Source: Verrucomicrobiota bacterium
Lineage (GTDB): Bacteria; Verrucomicrobiota; Verrucomicrobiia; CAIQCK01
DNA length: 64,000 nt
Reading direction: 5' to 3'
NCBI GenBank assembly: GCA_026397915.1
Contig: JAPLTX010000061.1
Coordinates: 30,731 to 94,730 of the forward strand
The position numbers were made by a program, and so were the translations under genes. The notes under the pieces are model-generated. The model was not told the DNA's origin and made no database searches. It saw nothing but the letters and a program-made list of their open reading frames with translations. Of this stretch, positions 52,999-62,428 are shown in pieces; positions within the stretch are counted from its first letter, which is position 1, and each line of letters starts with the position of its first letter.

Positions 52999-53973
52999 TC
53001 ACTTCCCCGCAAGATAACTCTCCGCCACCGATTTCATATTTGGCGGATTGGCATCCTCGAACACCAACCGGCCCTGATAGAACAGGCGCACAAAATGCCC
53101 GCGCAATCTTTGCCCGCTCTTCATACCCCGGCTCGATGACATGCCCGCGAGCGTCACATCGTCCGAGCGCACCACCTTCTTGCCCAGCGGCTTCAATTCC
53201 ATTTGCCGGTCGCCGCCAGTGAAAAACTGCTGCTTCAAATTGCCTGACGACGACACCTCGAGCAACCCGATGACCCACTGCCATTCCAGTGGCCCTACTG
53301 GAGCATTGCGGAGGCTGCTCATGATCATGTTCAACCGCACCGTTTGAAAAAAACTCGCTTCCGTCTTCGTCACCACCCCGCTGCCTTGTTTTGCACCCGT
53401 AAACCGTTTCACTTCAACCGTGAACGGCAACACCTCTTTGCTCAACGTCAACGAATCAACCGACGAAACCGAAACATTGGATGTCGCAGACGTAGTCGCC
53501 GCGGCGGCTTGACCTTGCATGACCGGCAGCGACGGCGGAGTTGCTGGCACAGGCGGCACGGGCGTTGTTGTCACAACGACCGGCGGCACTGATGAATTCG
53601 CTGGTGGGGGCGTAGCCACCGTCAGCTCCTTCATGATCTCGATTTGCGACGGGTCTGTCACAATAATCTGCGGGCGGCTCTGGTATTCGGTCACGGTCCC
53701 CGTGATGCGCACGTTTCTGCCACGATACTGCTCCTCGATGTCTCCCCGCCATTTGGAAAAACTGCGCGAAAAAATCACTGCCGAAAACTCCGTCTTCCAG
53801 TTTGGGGAAAAGTTCAGGTTGCAGATTTTCTCTGTCTTGTGTGTTGCAACAATCACCCCCTCCACCGTCGCACGCTGGCCGATAACATCGCGCGTCTTTT
53901 CCCACGAGACGACTGGCTCGGCGCCCCACAGGAAAGGGGCAACGGCGAACAGCATCACCGCCATGAGTTTCAT
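52999..53973 (-). CDS. Exported OB-fold protein of unknown function
   Basis: 324 residues from the ATG at 53973, with a signal peptide (MAVMLFAVAPFLWGAEP). Residues about 25-120 form an OB-fold of the nucleic-acid-binding type (GQRATVEGVIVATHKTE, FSAVIFSRSF, GRNVRITGTVTEYQSRPQII). A Pro/Thr/Val-rich linker (about 128-165) leads to a C-terminal beta domain (about 190-320) that is not recognised. Exported proteins of this layout occur in Verrucomicrobia, but I know of no assigned role. Probably periplasmic. Confidence 0.72.
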   Translation of the reverse strand: MKLMAVMLFAVAPFLWGAEPVVSWEKTRDVIGQRATVEGVIVATHKTEKICNLNFSPNWKTEFSAVIFSRSFSKWRGDIEEQYRGRNVRITGTVTEYQSRPQIIVTDPSQIEIMKELTVATPPPANSSVPPVVVTTTPVPPVPATPPSLPVMQGQAAAATTSATSNVSVSSVDSLTLSKEVLPFTVEVKRFTGAKQGSGVVTKTEASFFQTVRLNMIMSSLRNAPVGPLEWQWVIGLLEVSSSGNLKQQFFTGGDRQMELKPLGKKVVRSDDVTLAGMSSSRGMKSGQRLRGHFVRLFYQGRLVFEDANPPNMKSVAESYLAGK

Positions 53974-54157
53974 GATGGAGGGATTATTGCGGCGGTCGGC
54001 GGAAAAGGCAACTGCACTCATACCTCGCTGAGAATTCCGACCACCCATGTTCCATACGACGCCTTTTCGCGTGACTGCTGGTAATTTCTCAATTCAGACT
54101 CAGTCGTTGATCCAGCGCGTCTGCAGGATGCAGAAACCGGGTTCTGCACGACCGGAA

Positions 54158-56746
54158 TCATGGAAGCTTCTTGGCTGTTTCTTCGAGCTGGTTCAGCAAA
54201 GCCCCATCCGTCACACCTCTGGCGCGGATGCTCCGGACAATCATCGCTGCTTCCTTGAGATTCTGTTGTTTCTTCTGTTCTTCAGCCGCCGCACTCTTCT
54301 CCTTTGAAGGGTCGGTCAGCAGCAGCCCCGTGAATTCCAACTCAGCATAACCGCGCGTTGGATCGCGCAACCTGTTCCCCCACATGGCGCGCCAGGAACG
54401 CATGGCCATCAGACCTTTGCCGGCCAGCACATCGCTGCGAGCCTGCAAGTAACCCGGTAGCGCCCTTGGGGGAAGCCCATTCATCCACGCATCGGTCGGA
54501 ACAGGCGCTGTCGTTGTCATCGCAGGGGTGGCAGATGTCGTCGAGCTTGCAGTGGGAGTGCTGGTTGGAGGAGGCGGAGGGGTTGAAGGAGTTGAAGCGA
54601 CCGGCGTAGAGGGCATGTCGGGAAGCTTCACGGTGCCGGGTTGATAATCGGCCATGGCATCAGTCACCAACACCAACCGAAGCCCGCCGCTTTCGAGAAC
54701 ATTGACGGACATGACCTCTCTGCGGGACGCTGACGTGATGTAGAAGGCAGTGTCGCGGCTCGAACCGCCACGCAGCACACGGCCGGAACCTGAATCGGGA
54801 CCTTTAGGATCTTTCTGCTCGCCGGTGGGATACGGTCCATACCAATCGCTGCAAAACTCCGCGACGTTGCCGTGCATGTCATGAAAACCCCAGGCATTTG
54901 GCTTTTTCGTGCCGACCGGGTGCGTCTCGAAGCTGTGCCAGCCGCGTTCGAGAGGAAACCACGCATAGTCCTTCAACATGGCCCCATCCTCGCCGAAACA
55001 ATACTTCGTTGTGCTGCCGGCGCGGCAAGCGTATTCCCACTGCGCCTCGGTCGGCAGTGAGACTTTCACACCAAACAGTTTCCCATTCAACTTGGCCACG
55101 AAGCTCTGGCAGGCATCCCAACTGATGTTCTCCACCGGATTCTTGTCGTATTTCCTCGAACTCGGATTGCTGCCCATGACCGCCTGCCACTGTTGCTGCG
55201 TTACTTCAAATTTGCCCATGTAGAACGGCTTGGTCAGGGTGACTTGATGCTTCTCGTTTCCCTCGCCCATCGGGAACGAGCCAGGCCCGACGAAGATCAA
55301 GTTCATCATCACGCCGCCGCCTATATCCACCGACACTTCCTTCGGCCACGGCAGCGCGGCGGCCTTCGCGCGGAAGTCGGTCATGCGCGGGTCGTCGGGG
55401 ACCAACTCCCCCAGTTCCCCCAGCGTCCACTGGGCTTGGAGCCAGCTGCCCACGCGGAGGGCGTTTTCCAACCGGGCGGCGACGGGCACGGACTTGGGGA
55501 GGTTCTCCTTCGTCTTGGCTTGGGCAATGAGGGCTTTGAGAGTCGCTGTCGCAGCGGCAAACTGCTTGGCGGCTTGTCCCGGATCCTTGGCCGCCACACC
55601 TGCTGCCGATTCCGCTTGTGACTTCACCTTTGCAAGCTCACCGGGCGCCTGCCGCTCCAGCAACGCCGCATCTGCCGCTGCCGACAGCCTGGTCCACTCG
55701 ACGCGAGAGGTCTCGGCGCGGACAATGCTCACGGCGTCGGTCTGCGCGGTTTTGTAGCCTGCGAGGGCGCGCGTATAGAGTTCCCTGGCCTTTGCGAAAT
55801 CCTCCTGCGCCAGAGCCGCCTCGCCTTCTTTCATGCAGTTCCCGGCGGTGACGAACGACTCCGACCGCGCGTCGGTTTTGAATGCCGTGTTGGCCGTCAA
55901 ATACTCTGCCTCGGCTTCCTTCTTCTTGGCGTAGGCGACGCGGGAATTCTCGTCGCGGAGGAGTTTCTTGCCGTCGGCCTGCGCAGTCGTGTAGCCGCTG
56001 GCGGCGCGGTCAAAGAGTTCCCTGGCTTTCGCAAACTCCTCCTTGGCCAGTGCTTCGTTCGCCTCTTTCTCGCTTTTCTCGGCGGTGACGAACGACTCTG
56101 GCCGCGCTTCGGGTTTGGTTACCACGTTGGCCGCCGAGCGCGCAGCTTCGGCATCCTTCTTTGCAGACTGCGCAGCGCGGGAGAGTTCAACGCGAATAAG
56201 CTTCTCAGCTTCAGCCTGCGCGGCCTTGTAGCCCTCAACGGCGCGGGTGAAGAGCTTCCTGGCCTTCTCGAAATCCTCCTTGGCCAGCGCCTCGTCCGCC
56301 TCCTTCTCGTTTTTCTCGGCGGTGACGAACGACTCTGGCCGCGCTTCGGTTTTGAAAAACGCGTTGGCCGCCGGGCGCGCGGTTTCGACATCCTTTTTTG
56401 CGGAGAGCGCGGCCGCGCGTTTCGCCTCCATGTCTGCCTCCACGCCGACCGCCTGCTGGTAGCACTTGCGCGCCTCGGCGAACGATCTCAACGCCTTCGT
56501 GTAGTTTTTGGCTTCCATCGCCTCGCCGCCGGATTTTTCCAAACCGTCGCCGCGCCGCATCATCTCCTGTAGATACGGGGCAGCGGAGGACTTGATCTGG
56601 CTGCGGGCGGTCCTCATCTGGTTGCGCGCCTCGACGGCGTTGTCCGGCGTGGCCGGGGGGAGTTTGACTTCCGGTTCACCGCAGCCGGCGACCAGCAGAA
56701 GCACGGCGACCAGAAGAAGACCGGCGGACTGAATGAAGATTTTCAT
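54158..56746 (-). CDS. SUMF1-domain lipoprotein with tandem coiled-coil repeats
   Basis: 862 residues from the ATG at 56746. A lipoprotein signal ends in LLVAGC (Cys22). Residues about 85-345 contain three close repeats of roughly 87 residues (ARPESFVTAEK, EANEALAKEEFAKARELF, GYKTAQ), predicted as long helices. The SUMF1/FGE-type domain follows at about 475-700 (PMGEGNEKHQVTL, LPTEAQWEYACRAG, NVAEFCSDWYG, RVLRGGSSRD). A Pro/Thr/Ser linker and a helical tail end the protein. The catalytic cysteine pair of true formylglycine-generating enzymes is not evident, so this may be a sugar- or partner-binding relative. It is anchored to the outer or inner membrane. Confidence 0.85.
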   Translation of the reverse strand: MKIFIQSAGLLLVAVLLLVAGCGEPEVKLPPATPDNAVEARNQMRTARSQIKSSAAPYLQEMMRRGDGLEKSGGEAMEAKNYTKALRSFAEARKCYQQAVGVEADMEAKRAAALSAKKDVETARPAANAFFKTEARPESFVTAEKNEKEADEALAKEDFEKARKLFTRAVEGYKAAQAEAEKLIRVELSRAAQSAKKDAEAARSAANVVTKPEARPESFVTAEKSEKEANEALAKEEFAKARELFDRAASGYTTAQADGKKLLRDENSRVAYAKKKEAEAEYLTANTAFKTDARSESFVTAGNCMKEGEAALAQEDFAKARELYTRALAGYKTAQTDAVSIVRAETSRVEWTRLSAAADAALLERQAPGELAKVKSQAESAAGVAAKDPGQAAKQFAAATATLKALIAQAKTKENLPKSVPVAARLENALRVGSWLQAQWTLGELGELVPDDPRMTDFRAKAAALPWPKEVSVDIGGGVMMNLIFVGPGSFPMGEGNEKHQVTLTKPFYMGKFEVTQQQWQAVMGSNPSSRKYDKNPVENISWDACQSFVAKLNGKLFGVKVSLPTEAQWEYACRAGSTTKYCFGEDGAMLKDYAWFPLERGWHSFETHPVGTKKPNAWGFHDMHGNVAEFCSDWYGPYPTGEQKDPKGPDSGSGRVLRGGSSRDTAFYITSASRREVMSVNVLESGGLRLVLVTDAMADYQPGTVKLPDMPSTPVASTPSTPPPPPTSTPTASSTTSATPAMTTTAPVPTDAWMNGLPPRALPGYLQARSDVLAGKGLMAMRSWRAMWGNRLRDPTRGYAELEFTGLLLTDPSKEKSAAAEEQKKQQNLKEAAMIVRSIRARGVTDGALLNQLEETAKKLP

Positions 56747-56958
56747 GACGAACGAATTATTACGGTGGCCCATGGAAAAGGCAATAGCTCTCGTGGCTTG
56801 CCGGACATGCCACATCTGCCGGGGCAGTTCGAGAATATGATATTGCGCAAAGCGGAGGGGATGTTTTAGAGACGCGGCGAAGAAACAGGAACGCGCCGCG
56901 GGCCGGCGCATGGGTTGGGACTCGGCGCAGCCGGTGGCGGCAAATCGAGGAATAGACG

Positions 56959-57222
56959 ATGAACACAAAACTGCTCCCCCTCAAGTCAATGGAACCGGTG
57001 TGTGAAATGCTGGCGGATGAGATTCACATGCAGCGCAAGGCGCGCAAGCTCTCGCTGAGCAAGATGGGAACGCTGGCGGGATTGTCGCGGCAAGGGATTG
57101 CCTTGGTGGAAACAAAACAACGCGTGCCGACGGTGAGCACCTTGGCGCGCCTCTGCCGCGCGTTTGGGATTTCACTGACGCGGGTCATCAGCGCTGCCGA
57201 GCGGCGCTTGCGCAACCTGTAA
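56959..57222 (+). CDS. Small XRE/Cro-CI-type helix-turn-helix protein
   Basis: 87 residues with a GAGGAA site six bases before the ATG. Residues about 18-80 are a Cro/CI-type HTH (MGTLAGLSRQGIALVETKQ, then RVPTVSTLARLCRAFGISL). No other domain is present. It is divergent from the SUMF1 lipoprotein gene, 212 bases away, and could repress it or itself. Confidence 0.85.
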   Translation: MNTKLLPLKSMEPVCEMLADEIHMQRKARKLSLSKMGTLAGLSRQGIALVETKQRVPTVSTLARLCRAFGISLTRVISAAERRLRNL

Positions 57223-57269
57223 CTATTGTTCCATTACGCGTTGGCCGCGGTTGTGCTTTTATCGCGGCC

Positions 57270-57914
57270 ATGAAGCAACCGCTGACAACCGAGCGAACGA
57301 ATCCGGCGTGCGAAGCGCCGAGGGTCTCGTCCGGAACGCATGCGGCCTTCTCCGTCGCGGACAAAGTCTCGTCCAAGGCGGACATGATCGCGCGCGCGTC
57401 CCGACCGGCCGCCATCGCGTCGAAGGCAGTCGGCTCCGTCTCGCAGGCAACCGCTTCCGTCATGGGAGCAACTGCCTCCGTCTCGGAAGCAAGTCAGTCC
57501 GTCACGGAAGCGACCGCCTCCAACCCGGAAGCAGTCGCCTCCGCCATGGAAGCTCCTGCTTCTGCCGCGGAAGCGACCGCCTCCGGCTTGGAGGCAACCG
57601 CCTCCGGCACGGAAGCTCTCGCGTCCATCATGGAAGCTACTGCCTCCGTTACAGAAGCGACCGCCTCCGGCTTGGAGGCAACTGCTTCCATCACGGAAGC
57701 TACCGCCTCCATCACGGAAGCAGTTGCTTCCGGCGGTCCCGAAGGGCCTTTTTTGGCAAAAACCGGTGTTTTTGGCGTTCCGGGGCCGGTTTTGACGCCT
57801 TTGGGGGCCGCCAGCGCGTCTGATTGGTTGTTTTTAGACAGCCCAAAACCGGCCAATCCGGCGTCGCCCGGCGTCGCCGATCTCCCCCATTTTGTCCGAA
57901 ACCCGAAACCGTAA
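57270..57914 (+). CDS. Putative low-complexity protein built on a heptad minisatellite
   Basis: 214 residues if translated. The central part (about 55-155) is a run of seven-residue units of the type EATAS-x-x. The ends are non-repetitive (MKQPLTTERTNPACEA; KTGVFGVPGPVL). There is no clear ribosome site before the ATG at 57270. The repeat is also open on the opposite strand, where it encodes a similar heptad, so coding potential on either strand may be a by-product of the repeat. Treat as a possible gene only. Confidence 0.35.
   Translation: MKQPLTTERTNPACEAPRVSSGTHAAFSVADKVSSKADMIARASRPAAIASKAVGSVSQATASVMGATASVSEASQSVTEATASNPEAVASAMEAPASAAEATASGLEATASGTEALASIMEATASVTEATASGLEATASITEATASITEAVASGGPEGPFLAKTGVFGVPGPVLTPLGAASASDWLFLDSPKPANPASPGVADLPHFVRNPKP
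57453..57725. repeat. 13-unit 21-bp minisatellite
   Basis: Thirteen exact-length 21-bp units with consensus near GCYTCCRNCANGGAAGCNAC, beginning at 57453, followed by a partial fourteenth unit. Each unit carries GCTTCC (or GCCTCC) and GGAAGC, which are inverted with respect to each other, so both strands read as alternating Glu-Ala/Ala-Ser codons. Confidence 0.9.
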
Positions 57915-57931
57915 ACCCGAAAACCGCAGTT

Positions 57932-58672
57932 ATGGCACCGAAACCCATCACATGGAACGGCAAGGACGACCAAGGCAAACCGTTGCTCTGGAACACCCCC
58001 GGCCTGACCTGGAATGGTTTCCTGCCGGAAAGAAGAAGAAACATGGCACACCTCAGAGTTCTGCTCGGATTCACCGACGCAGCCGACCATGCCCTCGAGG
58101 AAAGGGCTGGCGCAGTCATTGACGGCCTCTACGGCAACGCCGCCTATCCCACCCCTCCGGTGACGAAGGTGGCACTGCAAACGGCCCTCACTGACTTCAC
58201 CGCCGCCATCGCCGCACAAGTGCAGGGCGGCAGCGCGGCCACCGCGGAGAAGAACAACAAACGCGACGCGCTCATCGGCCTCCTGCGCCAGCTCGCCAGC
58301 TACGTGCAAGAGAACTGCAACAACGACCTGGCCACACTGCTCGCCAGCGGCTTCGAGGCCGTGAGCGCCAACAACGCGTCACAGCCGCTGGCCAAGCCCG
58401 CCATCGTGAGCGTGGACAACGGCAACTCCGGCCAGCTCCTGGTGAAGGTCAAGGCCATCGCCAACGCCCGCTGCTACGAAGTGCGCTACGCCATCGTCGG
58501 CGCGGGCGGCACGCTCGGGCCGTGGCAGAACGGCGGCATGTTCACCAACTCGCGCGCCATGCCCCTCAACGGCCTGACCGCTGGCACGACGTATGAGGCG
58601 CAGGTCCGCGCCATCGGCGGTTCCACCGGCTACAGCGACTGGAGCGACCCCTCCAGCCACATGAGCATGTGA
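57932..58672 (+). CDS. Lineage-type protein with fibronectin-III-like C-terminus
   Basis: 246 residues from the ATG at 57932; an internal ATG at 58043 (MAHLRVLL) with an AGAAGAAGAA site is an alternative start. The middle (about 40-130) is helical (AADHALEERAGAVIDGLYG, NNKRDALIGLLRQLASYV), and residues about 150-246 look like a fibronectin type III domain (KPAIVSVDNGNSGQLLVKVK, GLTAGTTYEAQVRA). I recognise this as a type of protein common in Verrucomicrobia genomes without known function. No signal peptide is visible. A second small protein follows 83 bases downstream. Confidence 0.78.
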   Translation: MAPKPITWNGKDDQGKPLLWNTPGLTWNGFLPERRRNMAHLRVLLGFTDAADHALEERAGAVIDGLYGNAAYPTPPVTKVALQTALTDFTAAIAAQVQGGSAATAEKNNKRDALIGLLRQLASYVQENCNNDLATLLASGFEAVSANNASQPLAKPAIVSVDNGNSGQLLVKVKAIANARCYEVRYAIVGAGGTLGPWQNGGMFTNSRAMPLNGLTAGTTYEAQVRAIGGSTGYSDWSDPSSHMSM

Positions 58673-58683
58673 GGAGTGAAGAA

Positions 58684-58750
58684 AGCTATCAGCCGTCAGC
58701 TATCAGTCGTCAGCCAGACACTGGTAGCTGATAGCTGAGAGCTGAAAGCT
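58684..58750. repeat. Self-complementary AGCTATCAGC-type repeat
   Basis: Two arms made of AGCTATCAG/CTGATAGCT units, each itself repeated, face each other across about 18 bases. It fills the gap between two plus-strand genes and would form a long imperfect hairpin in RNA. It is similar in style, not in sequence, to the repeats at 21758-21792 and 62334-62400. Confidence 0.7.
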
Positions 58751-58755
58751 TGCTT

Positions 58756-59031
58756 ATGCCCTTCGACCCATCCATTCCCGCCGACAACACGCCGCTGGAC
58801 GCGGCCGAGATGCGCGGCCAACTCAACGGCCTCAAAGCAGACATAGACGCCGCGCCCACCGCCCAACAAATGAACGACGCCATCAGCGGCGCCATCAACG
58901 GCACACCCCGCAACGTGGACGGTTTCAGCCAGCTCTACATCACCATCAGCGACCCGCCGACGCAGAGTGAAGTTCAACAATTCCTCGACAGCTACAACAA
59001 CCTCATCATCGCACTGCGCCGGAACGTCTGA
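58756..59031 (+). CDS. Small hypothetical protein paired with the fibronectin-like gene
   Basis: 91 residues from the ATG at 58756 (MPFDPSIPADN). It begins with a Pro/Asp-rich start, followed by helices (LDAAEMRGQLNGLKADID, TAQQMNDAISGAINGT) and a final helix (VQQFLDSYNNLIIALRRNV). The spacing pattern suggests a coiled-coil or fibre-associated protein; the start resembles phage-tail or baseplate-associated small proteins, but this is weak. It probably forms a unit with the 57932 gene. Confidence 0.7.
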   Translation: MPFDPSIPADNTPLDAAEMRGQLNGLKADIDAAPTAQQMNDAISGAINGTPRNVDGFSQLYITISDPPTQSEVQQFLDSYNNLIIALRRNV

Positions 59032-59104
59032 ACGGAAGCGTGGCAGGAAGATACGAACCAGCGGAACACGATAACAACCGCTCCGAGCGCCGACCCCCTT
59101 GCCA

Positions 59105-62100
59105 CTATTCGCTGAACCAGCGCAGTTGACGAATACGGAACTGGTTTCGATCAATGACTTGCGCCGCCGATGGATTGCGCACGCGCTCGACAATGGCCAT
59201 GAGCCGGGCCTCGCCACTGTCCGCCTGACCAATCGCATGAACCGTGAAAGCGTCGCCGCGGGTGGTGAGGACGTTGATGATACGGCGGACTGTATCTTCC
59301 TTGTCGGCGTCCGTGTAGGCCACTTGCGTCCCATTGCCGATGAAGAGGTTGGTCATACCCGGCACTTCACAAAGCTCGGCAATGCTGTAAAAAGGATGGT
59401 AGGAGTTGGGCCGAAAACCCGTGTCAGAAGGATCACCCATCGGCGCAAAGGTGGTTGCGCTGATGGGGCGGTAACGGCAAGAAATGTAGTTCGCCAGCTT
59501 GTTGCGGAAACGGTAATCGGGGATGACGTTCAACGCGGCAGCAAGCGGCACGCTGGCCGAGTCATACGTGGGCTGGGTCACAGGGTTCGTGGGGTAACGA
59601 TTATAGGACGAAGTGCGCGTTGTGATGTAGCACCACTGGTAATTGACCATGGTTGCAAATCGGTTCATGTAAATGGCGTCAGGCCATGTTGCCAACATAT
59701 TCGGATGGTTGGGATAATACAGAGGATCCTCAAAAGTAGGACAATTCGGATACGCACCTTGATTGGCACTGCCGTAGTTGTTGCCCAAATGCCAGCCGCT
59801 GTTATTGATGTTGACCCGGCCGTAGATGGGCGCAGTGTTGACGGAGAAGAGATCGAGCAGTGCCCAGTCAGGAATCGCCTTACCGCCGTCTCCCAGTTTG
59901 CCCGCCTCGCCGGGTTGCGCGCCGTAGGATTGCAGCGAGAGCGAACGCCACGGCCTTCCCGTATGAATGAACCCAAGCTCGCCGATGGATTTCATGCCGC
60001 CTTCCGCGATGACAAAGTTGGAGCGATACTCCGGCTTGGTTGCATTCGGCGCATAAGTGGTATTCTGAATTTCGGTGTCACCACTCCGGAAGTCCACGAT
60101 TCCACCAGACCCGTCAGGATTAAGGTTGCCTGTTGGATTCTGGCCGGTGTTGTCCCCGAAGCCGGGGACAGCAAGACTGGCGTCCGGAACTTTGAGCGTC
60201 ACACCATATAAGAGGTTATCACCGTGCCCCGTAATACCTCTCGTTCCACCTGACGATCTTTGTCCATACCATTTATGCACGCGGGGATCATTTTTCGCTA
60301 TCGAGATTCGGGCCAGGTTATCCCTCTTCCAGTATGCAGCATCTGCCACGGGAGGAGGGCTGGGTGGGAAACCGAGCTTCCCCAAGCTTGTCACGTCCCA
60401 CACAGGCGGCTTGCAATTCGCCGCGGGCAAAACCAACGCGGGAAGGGTGGGTGTAGTCTGGGCCTTGTCAAACCAGTCAATGATGCCCTTTGTGCCCATC
60501 AGCAGGCGAATCGCCTTCGGCATCGTGATGGTAATCTGCGAGATATCAGGCGGCTTGGGCACCGCATTCGTCGCCGTGATGATTCCTGAAACCGGCCATT
60601 GCCACTGAACCCATGGAACAGGACTGACATCAGCATTCAATTCCGACGACGTCGAACTATACGAGTGAGCCTTGATTGCATGTTGAACGCTAGCAGTGTA
60701 GGGTGCGTTTCCCACCGGCATAGCTGGGACGGGCGACATTGTTGGAGGGGGGGGCGCCCATGTCACAGCAAAAGCAAGGGGAGGATTTGCAGGATTATCC
60801 GGATCAACTTCTATTGAATAGTATTCGCTCTTGCCTGAGCGCGGCAGATCAATCTCGTAAGGATTTATCAGTTCCACATACATCGCCGCCCACAATTGGA
60901 ATTTCGTTGACCCAACTACTGCCGGTGGCATGGGGGGATCAACTTTCTTCTGCCAGCAGAAACCGAACGCGATTTCGTTCATGTAGGCGGCCTTCCACAA
61001 ACCGCAGTAACTGGTGGGGAGGATGGGAAAACCACTGACACCCGCTCCATACGGCGTAGTTTTTTCAGGGTCCGTAATGTAAGAAACGATGTTGGCGGCA
61101 ACCTGCTGAACGGATCCGTTGGTCATCGGCTGAGTCGTTTCGGGATATTTTCCAATGGTGGTGCCAAAGACCGCGTTATTGAAACATCTCTTCAAGCTCG
61201 GCGAGTTCGTCAGACCGCATGTGATCATCATGAAGTCATACAATCTCTTGGCTTCCACAGGCGTGGTGATCGTCATGGCGAGATTGGTGCGCGCGACAAC
61301 CTTGTTGGCCGTGTCCTTGAACAATTGGGCCGGATCATCATTCTCGACACTGTAAGCTGTCAGGCAGGATTTCACGGCCTGATAGTCGTTCATGGTCAGT
61401 TTATTATCCAAACTCAGCAATTCTTCGGTCGTTTGAAACGGACGCCATGTGCCGGCGTTTCGAGCTGACTCAAGGCTGCTCAGTGTGGAGGAATCGGACC
61501 ATACGGTCAAATTCCCGTCGGTTGCATAATCACCATAGCCAGGACTCACCACGCCGACGTCCAGCACCTTCAAATCAACCGAACTGAGCTGTTTGGCTGG
61601 TGTATTGGTGATCGCGGCGTAAAGACTCTGACCCGGTGGAATAACCACCCCGACATCGGAAAAGACGTTCGTGTTATTGACCCCCCCGCCCGCGCCGCTC
61701 AAGTCCTTGGTGTAGGCGTTGGAGATGTTGATCTTGGAAGACTCGTCATCAATCCAGAAGGCATATTTGGGGCCACGGTTGGCATTTGACAACATGTAGG
61801 CGGCCCATATTTCCGTCTTGTCCGGGCCCCAACTGGTGCCAGTGGCGCCCGCCCGAGTCGGATGAGCGCACGGATTGGCAATAGGCAGATAGTCTCCTGA
61901 TTGAGTCGGAGTGCGAGGCCACATGTAGTTGCCTCCGTTGAGATTCACCTTGTCCGCCCAGTTGGTCGTCCCAGGGCCATATACCCCCGACCCTAGAATA
62001 CAAGAGAACATGAGCATGTTCGTGTAAGGATAGGCCGAGCGCGAGGCGCCGCTGGGAACCGTAACCGTCACGTTGCCACTTCCATTGGTGTAATAGAACC

Positions 62101-62422
62101 GGCCGGCCATGGTCGCCACGCTTCCGTTCACGGCCTCGGCATCGGTGTAGAACCGGCTCATCTTGGCGATGGCCGCATTCAAGCCACCCAACGCGGCTTG
62201 CCGGGCCTCCACCTGCCGCCGGTAGTTGAAGGAAATCTGGCGTTCGCTGCGCATGTTCGACATAAACGCCACCGCCAGAATCAGCAGCAACGCCATGACG
62301 GTCAGCGTGATGATCAGGGCGATGCCGGAACGCGAGTTTCCAGTTTTAAGTTCCCCGCGTGTAACGCGGCAAAAGTTTCCAGTTTCCAGTTTCACGTTAC
62401 GCCTTCGGCCTTTCGTATTCAC
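59105..62422 (-). CDS. Large PilX/GspK-like pseudopilin-type protein (Verru_Chthon cassette A-like)
   Basis: 1105 residues with a GTG start at 62422, six bases after the upstream pseudopilin stop. After a 32-residue leader comes a hydrophobic prepilin-like helix (GIALIITLTVMALLLILAVA) followed by MRSERQISFNYRRQVEARQAA split over the helix continuation. The rest is a very large beta-rich extracellular part. Size, position and partners match protein A of the Verru_Chthon cassette. The leader is encoded by a repetitive palindromic element (62334-62400), so the native start could differ. Probably part of a type II secretion/type IV pilus-like surface structure. Confidence 0.82.
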   Translation of the reverse strand: MNTKGRRRNVKLETGNFCRVTRGELKTGNSRSGIALIITLTVMALLLILAVAFMSNMRSERQISFNYRRQVEARQAALGGLNAAIAKMSRFYTDAEAVNGSVATMAGRFYYTNGSGNVTVTVPSGASRSAYPYTNMLMFSCILGSGVYGPGTTNWADKVNLNGGNYMWPRTPTQSGDYLPIANPCAHPTRAGATGTSWGPDKTEIWAAYMLSNANRGPKYAFWIDDESSKINISNAYTKDLSGAGGGVNNTNVFSDVGVVIPPGQSLYAAITNTPAKQLSSVDLKVLDVGVVSPGYGDYATDGNLTVWSDSSTLSSLESARNAGTWRPFQTTEELLSLDNKLTMNDYQAVKSCLTAYSVENDDPAQLFKDTANKVVARTNLAMTITTPVEAKRLYDFMMITCGLTNSPSLKRCFNNAVFGTTIGKYPETTQPMTNGSVQQVAANIVSYITDPEKTTPYGAGVSGFPILPTSYCGLWKAAYMNEIAFGFCWQKKVDPPMPPAVVGSTKFQLWAAMYVELINPYEIDLPRSGKSEYYSIEVDPDNPANPPLAFAVTWAPPPPTMSPVPAMPVGNAPYTASVQHAIKAHSYSSTSSELNADVSPVPWVQWQWPVSGIITATNAVPKPPDISQITITMPKAIRLLMGTKGIIDWFDKAQTTPTLPALVLPAANCKPPVWDVTSLGKLGFPPSPPPVADAAYWKRDNLARISIAKNDPRVHKWYGQRSSGGTRGITGHGDNLLYGVTLKVPDASLAVPGFGDNTGQNPTGNLNPDGSGGIVDFRSGDTEIQNTTYAPNATKPEYRSNFVIAEGGMKSIGELGFIHTGRPWRSLSLQSYGAQPGEAGKLGDGGKAIPDWALLDLFSVNTAPIYGRVNINNSGWHLGNNYGSANQGAYPNCPTFEDPLYYPNHPNMLATWPDAIYMNRFATMVNYQWCYITTRTSSYNRYPTNPVTQPTYDSASVPLAAALNVIPDYRFRNKLANYISCRYRPISATTFAPMGDPSDTGFRPNSYHPFYSIAELCEVPGMTNLFIGNGTQVAYTDADKEDTVRRIINVLTTRGDAFTVHAIGQADSGEARLMAIVERVRNPSAAQVIDRNQFRIRQLRWFSE
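62334..62400. repeat. Repetitive palindromic element in the leader of the large pseudopilin
   Basis: Copies of GTTTCCAGTTT flank a central hairpin CCGCG-TGTAA-CGCGG (62354-62368). On the minus strand this reads as Lys-Leu-Glu-Thr-Gly-Asn repeats in the leader peptide. It appears to be an inserted dispersed repeat that was taken into the coding frame. Confidence 0.7.
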
Positions 62423-62428
62423 CGACCC

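Noticed and set aside
57453..57725. CRISPR array
   Set aside because: The units are contiguous 21-bp repeats without spacers and no cas gene is nearby.
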